Source of the DNA: Flavobacterium sp. ZT3R18
GTDB taxonomy: Bacteria > Bacteroidota > Bacteroidia > Flavobacteriales > Flavobacteriaceae
Reading direction: 5' to 3'
Length of the DNA stretch: 64,000 nucleotides
Assembly: GCF_007097385.1 (NCBI RefSeq)
Contig: NZ_VJZS01000025.1
Coordinates: forward strand, 1 to 64,000
A program made the translations under genes and the position numbers. Below the pieces are notes generated by a model. It saw only the letters and a list, made by a program, of their open reading frames with translations, did no database searches and was not told the origin of the DNA. Shown here one piece after another: positions 1 through 10,978 of this stretch (positions are counted from its first letter, which is position 1; each line of letters starts with the position of its first letter).

Positions 1-3000
1 GCTTACGACCATATCGCTGTTCCGTTTGAAAAAGTAGTCGATCGTGTAGAGAAAACAAGAGACAAAAGCAGAAGTTCTTTATTTCAGGTATTGTTTGTTT
101 TAAACAATAATCCAGACGCCAAAGTTGCAGAATTCAGCGGTATTACCATTGAATCTATGCCAATGGATCATGATATTTCGAAATTTGATTTGACCATTTT
201 TGCAGAAGACAGCCCGGAAGGAATCTCATTCTCGTTTAACTATTGCAGTGATTTGTTTAATGCTTCTACAGTGTCAGGCTTGAGATCACATTATGAGAAT
301 TTGTTGGATACTATTTTAGTAAACAGCGATTCATCAATAGGAAACCTGGCCATGCTTAGCGCAGAAGAGGAAGAAATATTAATCGTAGATTATAATGCGG
401 TTGGTTACGCCTTATCAGGTGAAGGAACTGTATTATCACTGTTTGAAGAACAAGTTTCCAAAACTCCTGATGCCATTGCCTATGTATATAATGATAGCCG
501 TATGACGTACAAAGAGCTTGATGAAGCTTCTACGAAATTGGCGTATTATTATCAACAGACTTATGGTTTGGAACAGAATGATTTAATTGGTATCATGATG
601 GATACTTCAAACTGGTCGTTCCTTGGTGTTTTATCCATCTTAAAATCAGGAGCAGGTTATGTTCCAATTGATCCAGCTTTGCCAAAAGAGCGTCAGTTAT
701 ACATGCTCGAAGAGGCAAAAGTAAAAGGTTTGCTTATAGAATCCAGCAGTTTATTTGATGTAATTGAATTTTCGGTTCCGGTGTTTTCTATCGATATTCA
801 GTATGCAGATATAGAAGCAATTCCGGAAAGCGTGAGCTTTTCATCATTGGCGACACCGGAAACAACAGCTTATGTGGTGTATACTTCGGGAACAACAGGT
901 CAGCCAAAAGGAGTTCAGATCAGCCATAAAAACCTGGTTGATTATTATCAGGGATTGGAAGCCAGAATTGCTATTAGCAATAATAAAAGTTTTGGATTAA
1001 TGTCTTCGCTTTCAGCAGATTTAGGAAATACCGTATTATATGGTTCTTTATTGAGTGGCGGAACTTTACATTTATTCAGCAAAGAAACCTTAATGGACGG
1101 GGTTAAATTACAATCGTATTTTAAATCTCATCAAATAGATTGTATCAAAATTGTGCCGAGTCACTGGCAGGCTTTACGTGTTGATAGTGAATTGTTATTG
1201 CCAATCCGTACCATAATATTTGGAGGTGATGTATTGCCAATCTCGTTTGTAAAAGATATTGCGGCTCAAGATGCCAATGTAGAAATCGTGAACCATTACG
1301 GTCCTACCGAGAGTACGATTGGGAAGCTATTACATCAGGTAGATCCTAATTTTGATTGTGTGAGGATCCCCGTTGGAAGATTGTTTTCAGACAGTGAAGC
1401 CTTTATTGTAAGCAGCGATATGTCGTTATGCCCAATCGGAGTTTCGGGAGAATTATTATTGGGAGGTTCAGGAATTTCAAAAGGATATTTAAACCGTGAG
1501 GATTTAACTCAGGAAAAGTTTATTGCTAATCCATTTGCAAATAGCAAGAGTTCAACCTTATATAGAACGGGAGATTTAGTACGCAGAAACTCCCTTGGAG
1601 AAATCGAATTTCTGGGACGTGTAGACGATCAGGTTAAAATACGCGGTTATCGTGTAGAACTAAAAGAAATCAGCCGAGTAATACAAGGTTATGAGGGTAT
1701 TGTACAAATTGAAGTTTTGTTCAAAGAAGACTCAACAGGCATCAAAAGATTAGTGAGTTATCTGGTTGTAGAAGACGGCTATTCCGAGTCTGGTTTGAAA
1801 TCTTACCTTTCCGGACTTGTTCCTGATTATATGGTTCCTCAGCTTTATATTGTTCTGGATCAGATGCCATTAACATCAAATGGAAAAATAGACAGAAAAG
1901 CATTGCCGGATCCTGAAATTACAAACCAGCGTACTTATGTTGCTCCGAGTACAAAAGTAGAAGAGGCATTAGTTACCATCTGGCAAAATTTACTGAATGT
2001 AGAACAAATTGGAGTTACCGATAATTTCTTTGAACTGGGAGGTGATTCTATTATTGTGATTCAGGTAGTAAGCAGAGCGAAGAAAAAAGGATATCAAATT
2101 CAGGTACAAGACCTGTTTGATTATCAAACTATTGCAGAATTAGCTGTAGCTGTAGAACAAAATAGTAAAAGACTTAATACTGCAGAACAAGGATTTTTAG
2201 AAGGCGAAGTGCCTTTATCTCCAATTCAGCATTGGTTTTTTGATCGAGGAGAAGCGCTATCATATTTCAATCAGGCAGTTCTTTTAAGTATGGACAAAGG
2301 GATCACCAAAGAGCAATTAGAAAAAACAGTAGACTTAATTGCTAAACGTCACGATGCGTTAAGATTTAGATATACAAAAGAGATCGTTCAGCAAGAAGAA
2401 GAATGGAAACAGTTTTATGGAGAATCTACCAATCTGTATCGCACGGAAACTATTGAAAAAGGAAAAGATGTTGCAGAAGCTATTACAGCAATTTGCGTAA
2501 AATACCAGGAATCTTTTGATATAGAAAAAGGAGATTTAGCGCGATTTATTCTTATTGAAACACCGGATTCTGAAGCGTATAACAGATTCTTTATGGTGGC
2601 GCATCACTTAGCGGTAGATGGTGTTTCGTGGAGATTTATCATCGATGATTTAGAAACCTTATTAGGAGAAGAAACCGTAGATGAAACGTTGTATTTAGCA
2701 AATAAAAACAATTCGTTCAGAGATTGGATCAATAAGCTGAAAAACTTTGCAGAGACCGAAGAAATAGAATCTCAATTAGAGTATTGGCAGCAAATTAATT
2801 ATGATTATACGCTGCTTCCAACAGATTTTTCTGCAAATAAACCAACAAGGGAAACTAAGAAAACCTATGAAGCAATTCTGAATCAGGAGTATACAAAATA
2901 TTTATTAAAAGAGGCAAACGCTGCTTATAGTACAGAAATTAATGATTTGATGTTAAGTGCACTACAAATGACTTTTGAAGATGTTTTTGATACACAACGA

Positions 3001-3636
3001 TTAGCATTGGGTTTTGAAGGGCATGGAAGAGAAAATATATTCACAGACATTGATCTTGCCGGTACTACAGGATGGTTTACCAATAAATATCCTGTGATCT
3101 TATCAAGAAACGGTGCAAAGACTGAAGGCGATAGTATTAAATCTGTAAAAGAAGCATTACGTAAAATCCCGACTAAGGGAATGGGATATGGATGCTTACG
3201 TTATTTACACTCCTCAAAAGAAATACGCAATTCATTAAAAGATTGCGGATGGGATGTGGTCTTTAATTATTTAGGACAGATAGATAATGTATTGAACAAA
3301 AATGCCATTTTTTCATCAGCGCCGGAAAATTCAGGAGATCACATAAGTCCAACTTCATTATTAGAAGAAAAGTTTATTGTAAAAGCAATTATTGTCAACA
3401 ATGAACTTAGAATTTCCTGGGATTATTCGGAAGAGCGATATCGTCCGGAAACAGTCAAAAAGCTGGCGAATAAATTCATAGAAAATTTAACTCAACTTGT
3501 AGAACACTGTATTAATAAAGAAGAAAGAGAAGTAACTCCTTCAGATTTTGGATTAAGTGATGCATTAGATTTTAAAGAATTTGACGCCTTATTTGAAACA
3601 GAAAATTCTCAGGATGAAAGTGTACTGAGATTTTAA
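1..3636 (+). CDS. NRPS, C(partial)-A-T-E, predicted Asp module with epimerization (5' truncated)
   Basis: The reading frame is open from the first base, so this is the 3' part of a larger NRPS gene. Counting codons from base 1, it holds the tail of a condensation domain (to about 125), an adenylation domain (about 145-650; A3 motif YTSGTTGQPKG near nt 880, A5 motif NHYGPTEST), a carrier domain (LGGDSI, phosphopantetheine Ser683) and an epimerization domain (about 735-1190; HHLAVDGVSW, GHGRE, FNYLG). By hand alignment to GrsA the pocket reads D-L-T-K-I-G-H-I-G, nearly the known Asp code DLTKVGHIG, so I infer Asp activation and conversion to D-Asp. The GGDSI carrier motif is the form usually seen before E domains. 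The next NRPS opens with a D-accepting-type C domain, which fits. Sure of the domains, fairly sure of Asp. Confidence 0.93.
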   Translation, partial: AYDHIAVPFEKVVDRVEKTRDKSRSSLFQVLFVLNNNPDAKVAEFSGITIESMPMDHDISKFDLTIFAEDSPEGISFSFNYCSDLFNASTVSGLRSHYENLLDTILVNSDSSIGNLAMLSAEEEEILIVDYNAVGYALSGEGTVLSLFEEQVSKTPDAIAYVYNDSRMTYKELDEASTKLAYYYQQTYGLEQNDLIGIMMDTSNWSFLGVLSILKSGAGYVPIDPALPKERQLYMLEEAKVKGLLIESSSLFDVIEFSVPVFSIDIQYADIEAIPESVSFSSLATPETTAYVVYTSGTTGQPKGVQISHKNLVDYYQGLEARIAISNNKSFGLMSSLSADLGNTVLYGSLLSGGTLHLFSKETLMDGVKLQSYFKSHQIDCIKIVPSHWQALRVDSELLLPIRTIIFGGDVLPISFVKDIAAQDANVEIVNHYGPTESTIGKLLHQVDPNFDCVRIPVGRLFSDSEAFIVSSDMSLCPIGVSGELLLGGSGISKGYLNREDLTQEKFIANPFANSKSSTLYRTGDLVRRNSLGEIEFLGRVDDQVKIRGYRVELKEISRVIQGYEGIVQIEVLFKEDSTGIKRLVSYLVVEDGYSESGLKSYLSGLVPDYMVPQLYIVLDQMPLTSNGKIDRKALPDPEITNQRTYVAPSTKVEEALVTIWQNLLNVEQIGVTDNFFELGGDSIIVIQVVSRAKKKGYQIQVQDLFDYQTIAELAVAVEQNSKRLNTAEQGFLEGEVPLSPIQHWFFDRGEALSYFNQAVLLSMDKGITKEQLEKTVDLIAKRHDALRFRYTKEIVQQEEEWKQFYGESTNLYRTETIEKGKDVAEAITAICVKYQESFDIEKGDLARFILIETPDSEAYNRFFMVAHHLAVDGVSWRFIIDDLETLLGEETVDETLYLANKNNSFRDWINKLKNFAETEEIESQLEYWQQINYDYTLLPTDFSANKPTRETKKTYEAILNQEYTKYLLKEANAAYSTEINDLMLSALQMTFEDVFDTQRLALGFEGHGRENIFTDIDLAGTTGWFTNKYPVILSRNGAKTEGDSIKSVKEALRKIPTKGMGYGCLRYLHSSKEIRNSLKDCGWDVVFNYLGQIDNVLNKNAIFSSAPENSGDHISPTSLLEEKFIVKAIIVNNELRISWDYSEERYRPETVKKLANKFIENLTQLVEHCINKEEREVTPSDFGLSDALDFKEFDALFETENSQDESVLRF

Positions 3637-3698
3637 AATACGCTTTTTCGATAGTGTAACTAACCCTTAAACCTATTATTTACTTAATATAATAACAT

Positions 3699-4964
3699 AT
3701 GAAATTACCAGTGTCTTATCACCAGCAAAGGATGTGGTTTATAGATCATTTTGAAAGAGATTACCTCTATGAAGGAGGGCCTGTTTATCACAATATACCA
3801 TTGAGTTTAACGATAGAAAAAGAGGTGAGTACCGAGGAGATTTATCGTGCCTTTACACAATTGATCAACCGTCATGATATCCTGAGAACCAAAATAATCA
3901 GAGAAGGAGATCAGATTTTTCAATTGATCACAAGTCCTGATGATGCCGAAATAAAAGAACTGCTTAATGAAAGCTCTGATCTTAAAGAAAATCAGGAAGA
4001 ACTTCGTAAAGTATCTTTTGATTTTGAAAACGAATTACTGGTAAAAGCTTTTTTTGAACGTCTGGACAATTATACCAGAATACTATTTGTATTTCATCAC
4101 GCTATTGTAGATCGATACAGTCTTAACATTCTGGAGGAAGATTTTCTAAGTTTTATAGCGCATCCGGAACAATCATTAGGATTTACAATGCAATATAAAG
4201 ATTTTTCAGAATGGGAACAGACCGTTGATCCTTATGAAACGGAGTTATTGGTTAACTATTGGAGAAAAAAGCTGGACAACATACAAGTATTATATGTTCC
4301 TACAGATTCAGAAAGAATACCGGTTCATGTTTATGAAGCCGCAACGAGCGCTTTTTCTTTTAGCAAAGACAGTTTGCAATCTTTTGTCGCGATTAATGGC
4401 ACTACATCACAAATTGTCACTTTAGCAGCTTATAAAATGGCTTTGGCTAAATTTTCAGGACTTTCTGATATTGTAATAGGAACACTTATGAATATGCGTA
4501 GTGATCTTACAGAGTCAACCGTTGGCGCGATAGAAAACTTAGTGGTCTTACAATCTGTTCTCGAAGAAAATACAACACTTTCTGATGCTTGCCTGGTGGT
4601 ATCTAAAACCTGGGAAACAGCTTATAATAATAAGGAAATTCCTTTTGATAAACTGGTTGTCGAAATCAATCCTAAAAAGGATATGAGCAGAACAGCATTG
4701 TTTGATGTTTTATATCTGTACGATAAATATGATGCTGTTACAGAAGAGCAAGATGAGCCTTTTAGCTATAAAAATCAAGGATTAGGAAAATACGACCTCA
4801 ACCTTTTGGTACAGGAAAGAGAAACCACATTCGATTTTATACTCACCTATAATAACCTCTATTTTAAACCTGAAACCATAACCACTTTTTTAGAAAGTAT
4901 AGAGGATATTCTCAAAACGGCTACAGAACATGAAGATACATTAAGAGGTATCGCCGTATTCTAA
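3699..4964 (+). CDS. stand-alone NRPS condensation-type domain
   Basis: A 421-residue protein consisting only of a condensation-superfamily domain (N-terminal SYHQQRMWFIDHF, then RHDILRTK). The catalytic-site motif is HHAIVDRYS at residues 133-141: both histidines and the aspartate of HHxxxDG remain, but glycine is replaced by arginine. There is no A or carrier domain. It lies between the D-Asp module gene and the Thr module gene in the same direction, with gaps of 62 and 84 bp, so it is probably co-transcribed. It could condense or acylate in trans, or act as a non-catalytic partner domain. The sequence alone does not decide, and the next NRPS already has its own C domain. Confidence 0.88.
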   Translation: MKLPVSYHQQRMWFIDHFERDYLYEGGPVYHNIPLSLTIEKEVSTEEIYRAFTQLINRHDILRTKIIREGDQIFQLITSPDDAEIKELLNESSDLKENQEELRKVSFDFENELLVKAFFERLDNYTRILFVFHHAIVDRYSLNILEEDFLSFIAHPEQSLGFTMQYKDFSEWEQTVDPYETELLVNYWRKKLDNIQVLYVPTDSERIPVHVYEAATSAFSFSKDSLQSFVAINGTTSQIVTLAAYKMALAKFSGLSDIVIGTLMNMRSDLTESTVGAIENLVVLQSVLEENTTLSDACLVVSKTWETAYNNKEIPFDKLVVEINPKKDMSRTALFDVLYLYDKYDAVTEEQDEPFSYKNQGLGKYDLNLLVQERETTFDFILTYNNLYFKPETITTFLESIEDILKTATEHEDTLRGIAVF

Positions 4965-5048
4965 TTCCAAATTACAGAGCGCATAGCATTAGTACATATT
5001 AACATTAAGGAGTGATTACACTACTACCAGAAAATATATTTTAAAATC

Positions 5049-8000
5049 ATGGAAAAATTCATAAAAAATCTAAAAAGTCTTGGATTTCAACTTAAAATTA
5101 ATGGGCAGGATTTAATCTTATTAGGAAAAGAAGGAAAACTTACTCCTTCTGACATTAAGACCATTACAGATCGTCCTGACTTAACTTCTTTTATTAAAGA
5201 AAATAAAGCAGATATTATTACCTATTTAAAGAAAGAAGATTTTAAACTAGACAGAAAAAATATTTCTTCTATGTACGGTTTAAGTCCAGTGCAGGAAGGG
5301 ATCTTGTTTCATAGTACTTATTTATATAATACAGAATCAAAAGAAAATACAACATACCATACTCAGTTTGACGTTAGTTTTTCTTCTAAGCTGGATGTGC
5401 CAATGTTTAAAAAAGCCTGGCAACATGTTATAAATAATCATACTATACTTAGAACCGGATTTATCTATGATAAAGTAAATATTCCTATTCAATTTGTAAA
5501 TAAAGAAGTAGAAGTTCCATTGCGATTTATTGATTTGACAAACAGTACAGATCAGGAAAAAGAAACAACATTCAAAACACTTAAAGACGAAGACAGATTT
5601 GAAGATTTCAGTTTTACAAATCCGCCATTAATGCGCATCACTATTGTTAAGTTTGGTGAAGATGCTTTTAAAATGATCTGGACAAAACACCACGTATTAT
5701 GGGATGGCTGGTCCGGACAGGTAATTATTCAGGAAGTGATAAGAGCGTATACTAATTTAATGTACGGTAACACGCTTGATGCACAAGAAGAAGACAAATA
5801 TGAAGATTTTATCAATTATATTAAATCTATAGATGCTTTTGAAGAAAAAGCATTCTGGCAATCCTATATGCAGGATTTTAGTGAGCCTTCATTATTGCCT
5901 TTCTGTAAAGCAGCGCATGAGCGTAATAAAGGAAAAGGAAAATACGAACGTATTACTATTGATTTTGATGCACAATACACACAAAAAATTAGTGATTTTT
6001 CTAAATCCAATCACGTTACGCCAAATACATTAACACAAGCAATATGGGCTATTTTATTGGCAAAATATACAGGTTTTAAAGATATTGTATACGGTGTAAC
6101 GGTTTCCGGACGCCCATCAGAATTAAATTATGACAGCAAAGTAGGATTATATATTAATACGATTCCTTTAAGAGCTAAAATAGACAACAGCCAAACAATT
6201 TCGGATTTTTTAGCGATGCTTCAAAAAACATCTGTAGCGGCACGAAATTTCCAACATACATCTCTTAGTAAAATCCAGCAATGGAATGAAATTAAAGGAG
6301 ATTGTTTTGACTCTTTGCTATCGTTTACAAACTACCCATCTAAAAGCAGTGATAGCAATCAAAAACCTGTTTTAGAAATAGAGAGTGTTAATGTAAAAGA
6401 AAACAATAACTATTTACTTTCTATCCAGCCGATGTTAAAAGATAAACTTGTTATAGATTTTACTTTTAATAGTTCTATTATGGATGCTGCATTTGTTCAA
6501 ATGATTATAGAACATTTTAGAACAGCAATATATGAGATTGTAGACGAGAAATTTACGACTATAGGCGATTTCAAAATGCTTGGCTCAGATGAAATTATAG
6601 CGCTTACAAAAACATACAATTCTTCTGAAGTTGCGTATCCGGCAGATAAAAATATTGTTGATATTTTTGAAGAGAAAGTATTAAAAACTCCAAACGCAAT
6701 TGCATTGTCTATTGATGGAGAAGAAATGACTTATGAGCTTTTAAATAAAAAAGCAAACCAATTATCGGGATATTTAAAAGACCAGGGCGTAGGTCCGGAA
6801 AGCATGGTGGGAATGTGTATCAACCGTTCTTTCGAAATGATTATCGGAATACTTGGAATCTTAAAAGCAGGAGGCGCTTATGTTCCTGTAGACCCGGAAT
6901 ATCCTGCTGATCGTATTAATTTTATTCTTAATGACATCGATTCAAAAATCGTATTGGTTAGTACAAAAAGCAGTAAAGTAATAAAACTGGAAGATCATAT
7001 TCAACAAGTAAATTTAGATCAGGCAGATACATTTTCTAATTATCCTACGACAAACTTAGAATTAGATTTACCACTTTCAAATCTGGCGTATGTAATCTAT
7101 ACTTCAGGAACTACAGGAGTTCCTAAAGGAGTAATGATCGAACATGGCAATGTGGTTAGACTTTTCTTTACAGAACAACCTTTGTTTGATTTTAGTGAAA
7201 AAGATGTATGGTGTTTATTCCATTCGTATTCTTTTGATTTTTCGGTTTGGGAAATTTTTGGAGCATTGTTATACGGAGGTAAACTTGTAATTGTTCCGGA
7301 ACTTGTAGCAAAAGATACCAAAGCTTTTGCAGAATTATTAGCACAACAAAAAGTGACCGTTCTGAATCAGACACCTTCTGCATTTAATGCATTACAGGAA
7401 GAAGTTACAGATAAAAAGCAACATTTGGATGTGCGCTATGTAATATTTGGTGGTGAAGCACTTACGCCCGGAGTCCTTAAACCATGGGCAGCTCAATATC
7501 CGGATTGTGCTCTAATCAACATGTACGGAATTACAGAAACAACGGTACATGTAACGTTTAAAAAGATAGGTGCCCGCGAAATCAGTCTTAATATTAGTGA
7601 TATCGGAAGACCTATTCCAACAATGAGTTGCTATATACTGGATGAAAATTTTGATTTGGTACCTATGGGAGTTACCGGAGAGTTATTTGTTTCCGGTGCC
7701 GGAGTTGCAAGAGGATATTTAAATCGTCCGGAACTTTCGAAAGAGCGTTTTCTGATCAATCCATTTAATACTCAAGAACGTCTTTATAAAACCGGAGATG
7801 TTGCAAAAAGACTTTCAACCGGAGATATTGAGTATTTAGGAAGAAATGATAAACAAATCAAAATCAGAGGATTTAGAATTGAACTTGGAGAAGTTGAGGC
7901 TGCTTTAAATATATGTCCATACGCAAATCAGGCGACTGTAATTGTACACGAAGATCAATTTTATACCAAAGAATTGGTAGCATATGTAGTTCTTAAAGAC

Positions 8001-9827
8001 GATTATACGCTAGATAATTTTAAAGAATACCTGGCAGAAAGTCTGCCTCAGTATATGGTGCCAACGATATGTATTGCGCTGGATCAAATGCCGCTTACTT
8101 CTAATGGGAAAATAAACAAAAAAGCCTTACCAAAAGTAGCAACGCAAGGAACAGATTCTACCGGATACGTAGCTCCTCGTAATTCTAACGAAGAACAATT
8201 AGTAACGATCTGGAAAGAAATTCTGGACAGGGAACGTATCGGGGTTTTAGATAACTTTTTTGAATATGGCGGACACAGTCTTAAACTTACCAGATTAATT
8301 ACCAGATATCATAAAGAATATGGAGTAAAATTAGAGTTAAGAGATTTGTTTATTAATAAAACAATTGAAGAGCATTGTACTTTATTATTTGATGCTGCTG
8401 CCGAAACTAAAATAGAAAAAATAGAGCCTGTTGCGAAACAAGAAAATTACGCACTTTCAAGCGGACAATATCGTATGTGGATTTTAAGTCAGTCTGAAGA
8501 AAGTAATATTTCATACAATATGCCTGCGCATTTGGTTTTAGAAGGATATGATATTCCGCTTTTAAAGAAAGCTATTGATGCCGTTATCGACCGTCATGAA
8601 ACACTAAGAACCGTATTTAAAGAAGGACAAAATTCTGAAATAAGACAATGGATTCGTACACCTTCAGAAATCGATTTTAAAATTCAGGAACTGGATTTTA
8701 GAACAGAAGAAAACGTCGAGAATGCAGTAGCAAATTATATGGCAAAAGATGCTTTACAGCCATTTCAGCTTGATAAAGGACCGTTATTACGAATTTCATT
8801 ATTACAAATTTCAGATAGTAAATATATCTTCTATTATAATATGCATCATATTATTGGAGACGGTGTTTCGAAAAATATCTTAAAACAAGATGTTTTAGCT
8901 TTCTATAATGCTTACAAAAACAATAGTGTTCCTTCACTTCCGGTTTTAGCGATTCAATACAAAGATTTTGCTGCGTGGCAAAAAGAGCAATTAGACAATA
9001 ATGCTTTTGATCATCATAAACAATATTGGCTGCAAACCTTATCAGGAGACAGAGCTTTATTAGACTTACCTAGTCAGAAATTGAGACCAAAAGTAAAGAC
9101 AAGCAATGGTCAGACTTTAAGAACATTGATTTCGGATACAGAAACTAGCAAACTTGCAGCGTATTGCAAAGCAAATAAAGGAACCTTATTTACAGGCGTA
9201 TTAACGGTTTGGAATATTTTATTTCACAGATATACCAACCAAAAAGATATTCTGATAGGATCTCCAATTGCCGGAAGAGATCATGTGGATCTGGAAAGCC
9301 AAATTGGACTTTATTTTAATAATATGGTGATCCGTAATCAAATGAATTCTGAAGAGAATTTTGATCAGACTTTTGAAAAAGTAAGAGATGGTATGTATGA
9401 AAACACAAAACATCAAATGTATCCATTCGACAACTTACTGGATGACTTAAAGATAAAAGGTGATACTAGCCGTAATCCTCTTTATGATGTGATGCTTTCC
9501 TACCATAATACAGGAGAAAATAACAGCAAATTACAATTTACCCAGGAAGAGACAGATCAAATTGTAGTTCAGGATGAAAGAGGAGCGAAACTGGATATGC
9601 TTATCAATTTTAAAGAGATTGGAAACTATTTATACTTTGATATTAACTACAATACAGATATATATAATGACACGTGTATTAAAGGTTTGATGCATAATTT
9701 TAAAAATCTGTTATCACAGTTATTAGGCAATAGTCAGGAAAAAATTGGTGATATCGATTTCCAAAAAGAGACCAAACAAAACTTACGAAATCTGAATGTC
9801 AACAAATTTAAACTGGTAAAAAAATAA
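5049..9827 (+). CDS. NRPS, docking-C-A-T-C, predicted Thr module
   Basis: A 1592-residue NRPS. Residues 1-65 resemble a TubC-type N-terminal docking domain. The first C domain (about 75-500) begins LSPVQEGILFH and carries HHVLWDGWS near residue 214; the QEG(M/I)LFH opening is typical of domains accepting a D-residue donor, matching the upstream E domain. The A domain (about 525-1040, YTSGTTGVPKG) has pocket residues D-F-W-N-I-G-M-V-H, the canonical Thr code. The carrier has YGGHSL near residue 1074. A second C domain (about 1135-1592, HHIIGDGVS near 1264) ends the protein with no A domain after it. It must therefore serve a partner in trans, most likely the Asn-module protein two genes downstream. 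Confidence 0.94.
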   Translation: MEKFIKNLKSLGFQLKINGQDLILLGKEGKLTPSDIKTITDRPDLTSFIKENKADIITYLKKEDFKLDRKNISSMYGLSPVQEGILFHSTYLYNTESKENTTYHTQFDVSFSSKLDVPMFKKAWQHVINNHTILRTGFIYDKVNIPIQFVNKEVEVPLRFIDLTNSTDQEKETTFKTLKDEDRFEDFSFTNPPLMRITIVKFGEDAFKMIWTKHHVLWDGWSGQVIIQEVIRAYTNLMYGNTLDAQEEDKYEDFINYIKSIDAFEEKAFWQSYMQDFSEPSLLPFCKAAHERNKGKGKYERITIDFDAQYTQKISDFSKSNHVTPNTLTQAIWAILLAKYTGFKDIVYGVTVSGRPSELNYDSKVGLYINTIPLRAKIDNSQTISDFLAMLQKTSVAARNFQHTSLSKIQQWNEIKGDCFDSLLSFTNYPSKSSDSNQKPVLEIESVNVKENNNYLLSIQPMLKDKLVIDFTFNSSIMDAAFVQMIIEHFRTAIYEIVDEKFTTIGDFKMLGSDEIIALTKTYNSSEVAYPADKNIVDIFEEKVLKTPNAIALSIDGEEMTYELLNKKANQLSGYLKDQGVGPESMVGMCINRSFEMIIGILGILKAGGAYVPVDPEYPADRINFILNDIDSKIVLVSTKSSKVIKLEDHIQQVNLDQADTFSNYPTTNLELDLPLSNLAYVIYTSGTTGVPKGVMIEHGNVVRLFFTEQPLFDFSEKDVWCLFHSYSFDFSVWEIFGALLYGGKLVIVPELVAKDTKAFAELLAQQKVTVLNQTPSAFNALQEEVTDKKQHLDVRYVIFGGEALTPGVLKPWAAQYPDCALINMYGITETTVHVTFKKIGAREISLNISDIGRPIPTMSCYILDENFDLVPMGVTGELFVSGAGVARGYLNRPELSKERFLINPFNTQERLYKTGDVAKRLSTGDIEYLGRNDKQIKIRGFRIELGEVEAALNICPYANQATVIVHEDQFYTKELVAYVVLKDDYTLDNFKEYLAESLPQYMVPTICIALDQMPLTSNGKINKKALPKVATQGTDSTGYVAPRNSNEEQLVTIWKEILDRERIGVLDNFFEYGGHSLKLTRLITRYHKEYGVKLELRDLFINKTIEEHCTLLFDAAAETKIEKIEPVAKQENYALSSGQYRMWILSQSEESNISYNMPAHLVLEGYDIPLLKKAIDAVIDRHETLRTVFKEGQNSEIRQWIRTPSEIDFKIQELDFRTEENVENAVANYMAKDALQPFQLDKGPLLRISLLQISDSKYIFYYNMHHIIGDGVSKNILKQDVLAFYNAYKNNSVPSLPVLAIQYKDFAAWQKEQLDNNAFDHHKQYWLQTLSGDRALLDLPSQKLRPKVKTSNGQTLRTLISDTETSKLAAYCKANKGTLFTGVLTVWNILFHRYTNQKDILIGSPIAGRDHVDLESQIGLYFNNMVIRNQMNSEENFDQTFEKVRDGMYENTKHQMYPFDNLLDDLKIKGDTSRNPLYDVMLSYHNTGENNSKLQFTQEETDQIVVQDERGAKLDMLINFKEIGNYLYFDINYNTDIYNDTCIKGLMHNFKNLLSQLLGNSQEKIGDIDFQKETKQNLRNLNVNKFKLVKK

Positions 9828-9902
9828 AAGTACTCCAGACATTTTATTGCATTTAAAATATTTCTAACAACAGTTATAAAGCTGTATTTAAAAAATAAGA
9901 TT

Positions 9903-10895
9903 ATGATAAATAGCATACAAAAATTAAAAGGAATTAAAGCTCAAAAAGTAACAGAAGCTGCAAGTGTAGAATATTCGTTACTGCCTGACAATGCCATATT
10001 TCCTCTAGTAATTAAACCTGCAACAGTAGGAATGCAATTGAATGATTGGATTACTGAAAACAGACCGGTTTTTGAAGAAAAAGTGAATAAATATGGTGCT
10101 ATACTTTTTAGAGGATTTCATATTAATACGGTTGAAAAATTTGAAAACTTCACGACTTTATACGCAGATACACCACTTGAATATAACCTGAGATCATCGC
10201 CTCGATATGCCGTTGGTAAAAATGTATATCATACTACGACTTATCCTAAAGAATACCATATTGAGATGCATAGCGAAAGTTCTTATGCGCCTGTTCATCC
10301 CAACAATATTGTTTTTTGCTGCATAGATCCGGCAGACAAACAAGGCGAAACTCCAATTGCAGATAATAAAATCGTACTAGAATCCTTAAGCGAAAAAACA
10401 AGAAACAAGTTTTTTGAAAAAGGTGTTAAATACGTGAGAAACCTAAACGAAGCTTATGGTTTATCCTGGAAAGAAGTTTTCCAGACAGAAGATAAAAAAG
10501 AGGTAGAAGCAACCTGCGACCAACAAGGAATTTCGTATGAGTGGAAAAGCGACACCAACTTAGTATTAACATGGAATAAAAAAGCCATCTGGGAGCATCC
10601 GGCAACGGGAGATGAAATTTGGTTTAATCACGCCTACTTTTTTAACAAATATGCATTAGAGGCTTCCTTTTTTGACATGGTAAAATCAGAAGATGAACTT
10701 CCAAATAATACTTTTTATGGAGATGGCAGCGAGATTTCTAAACAGGAAATAGAAGAAATAAGAGCCGCATATAAAAAAGCAACTGTTTTATTTCCATGGG
10801 AAAAAGGAGATGTATTATTCTTAGACAATATGCGAATTTCTCACGGAAGAAGTCCTTATGAAGGAAGCCGACAAATCATAGCATCATTGTTTTAA
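9903..10895 (+). CDS. TauD/SyrP-like Fe(II)/2-oxoglutarate-dependent hydroxylase
   Basis: A 330-residue protein of the TauD/TfdA fold, resembling SyrP-type hydroxylases that beta-hydroxylate carrier-bound aspartate during peptide synthesis. Visible features are RGFHI, the metal-binding His119-x-Glu121 in YHIEMHSES, the family motif GETPIADN, and the distal His314 in HGRSPYEGSR with Arg323 as likely 2-oxoglutarate contact. It lies 75 bp after the Thr NRPS and 83 bp before the Asn-Gly NRPS, whose first C domain has lost its catalytic histidines. That pairing recalls the interface domains described for stand-alone Asp hydroxylases in siderophore clusters. Target Asp or Asn is inference; free amino acid hydroxylation (AsnO-like) is an alternative. 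Confidence 0.85.
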   Translation: MINSIQKLKGIKAQKVTEAASVEYSLLPDNAIFPLVIKPATVGMQLNDWITENRPVFEEKVNKYGAILFRGFHINTVEKFENFTTLYADTPLEYNLRSSPRYAVGKNVYHTTTYPKEYHIEMHSESSYAPVHPNNIVFCCIDPADKQGETPIADNKIVLESLSEKTRNKFFEKGVKYVRNLNEAYGLSWKEVFQTEDKKEVEATCDQQGISYEWKSDTNLVLTWNKKAIWEHPATGDEIWFNHAYFFNKYALEASFFDMVKSEDELPNNTFYGDGSEISKQEIEEIRAAYKKATVLFPWEKGDVLFLDNMRISHGRSPYEGSRQIIASLF

Positions 10896-10978
10896 TAACA
10901 ATCTATACAATTCAAAACGAGAGAGCTGTTCAGCCGATGTTCGAATAGTTAAAACCAAATTAATCAGATACTAACATA

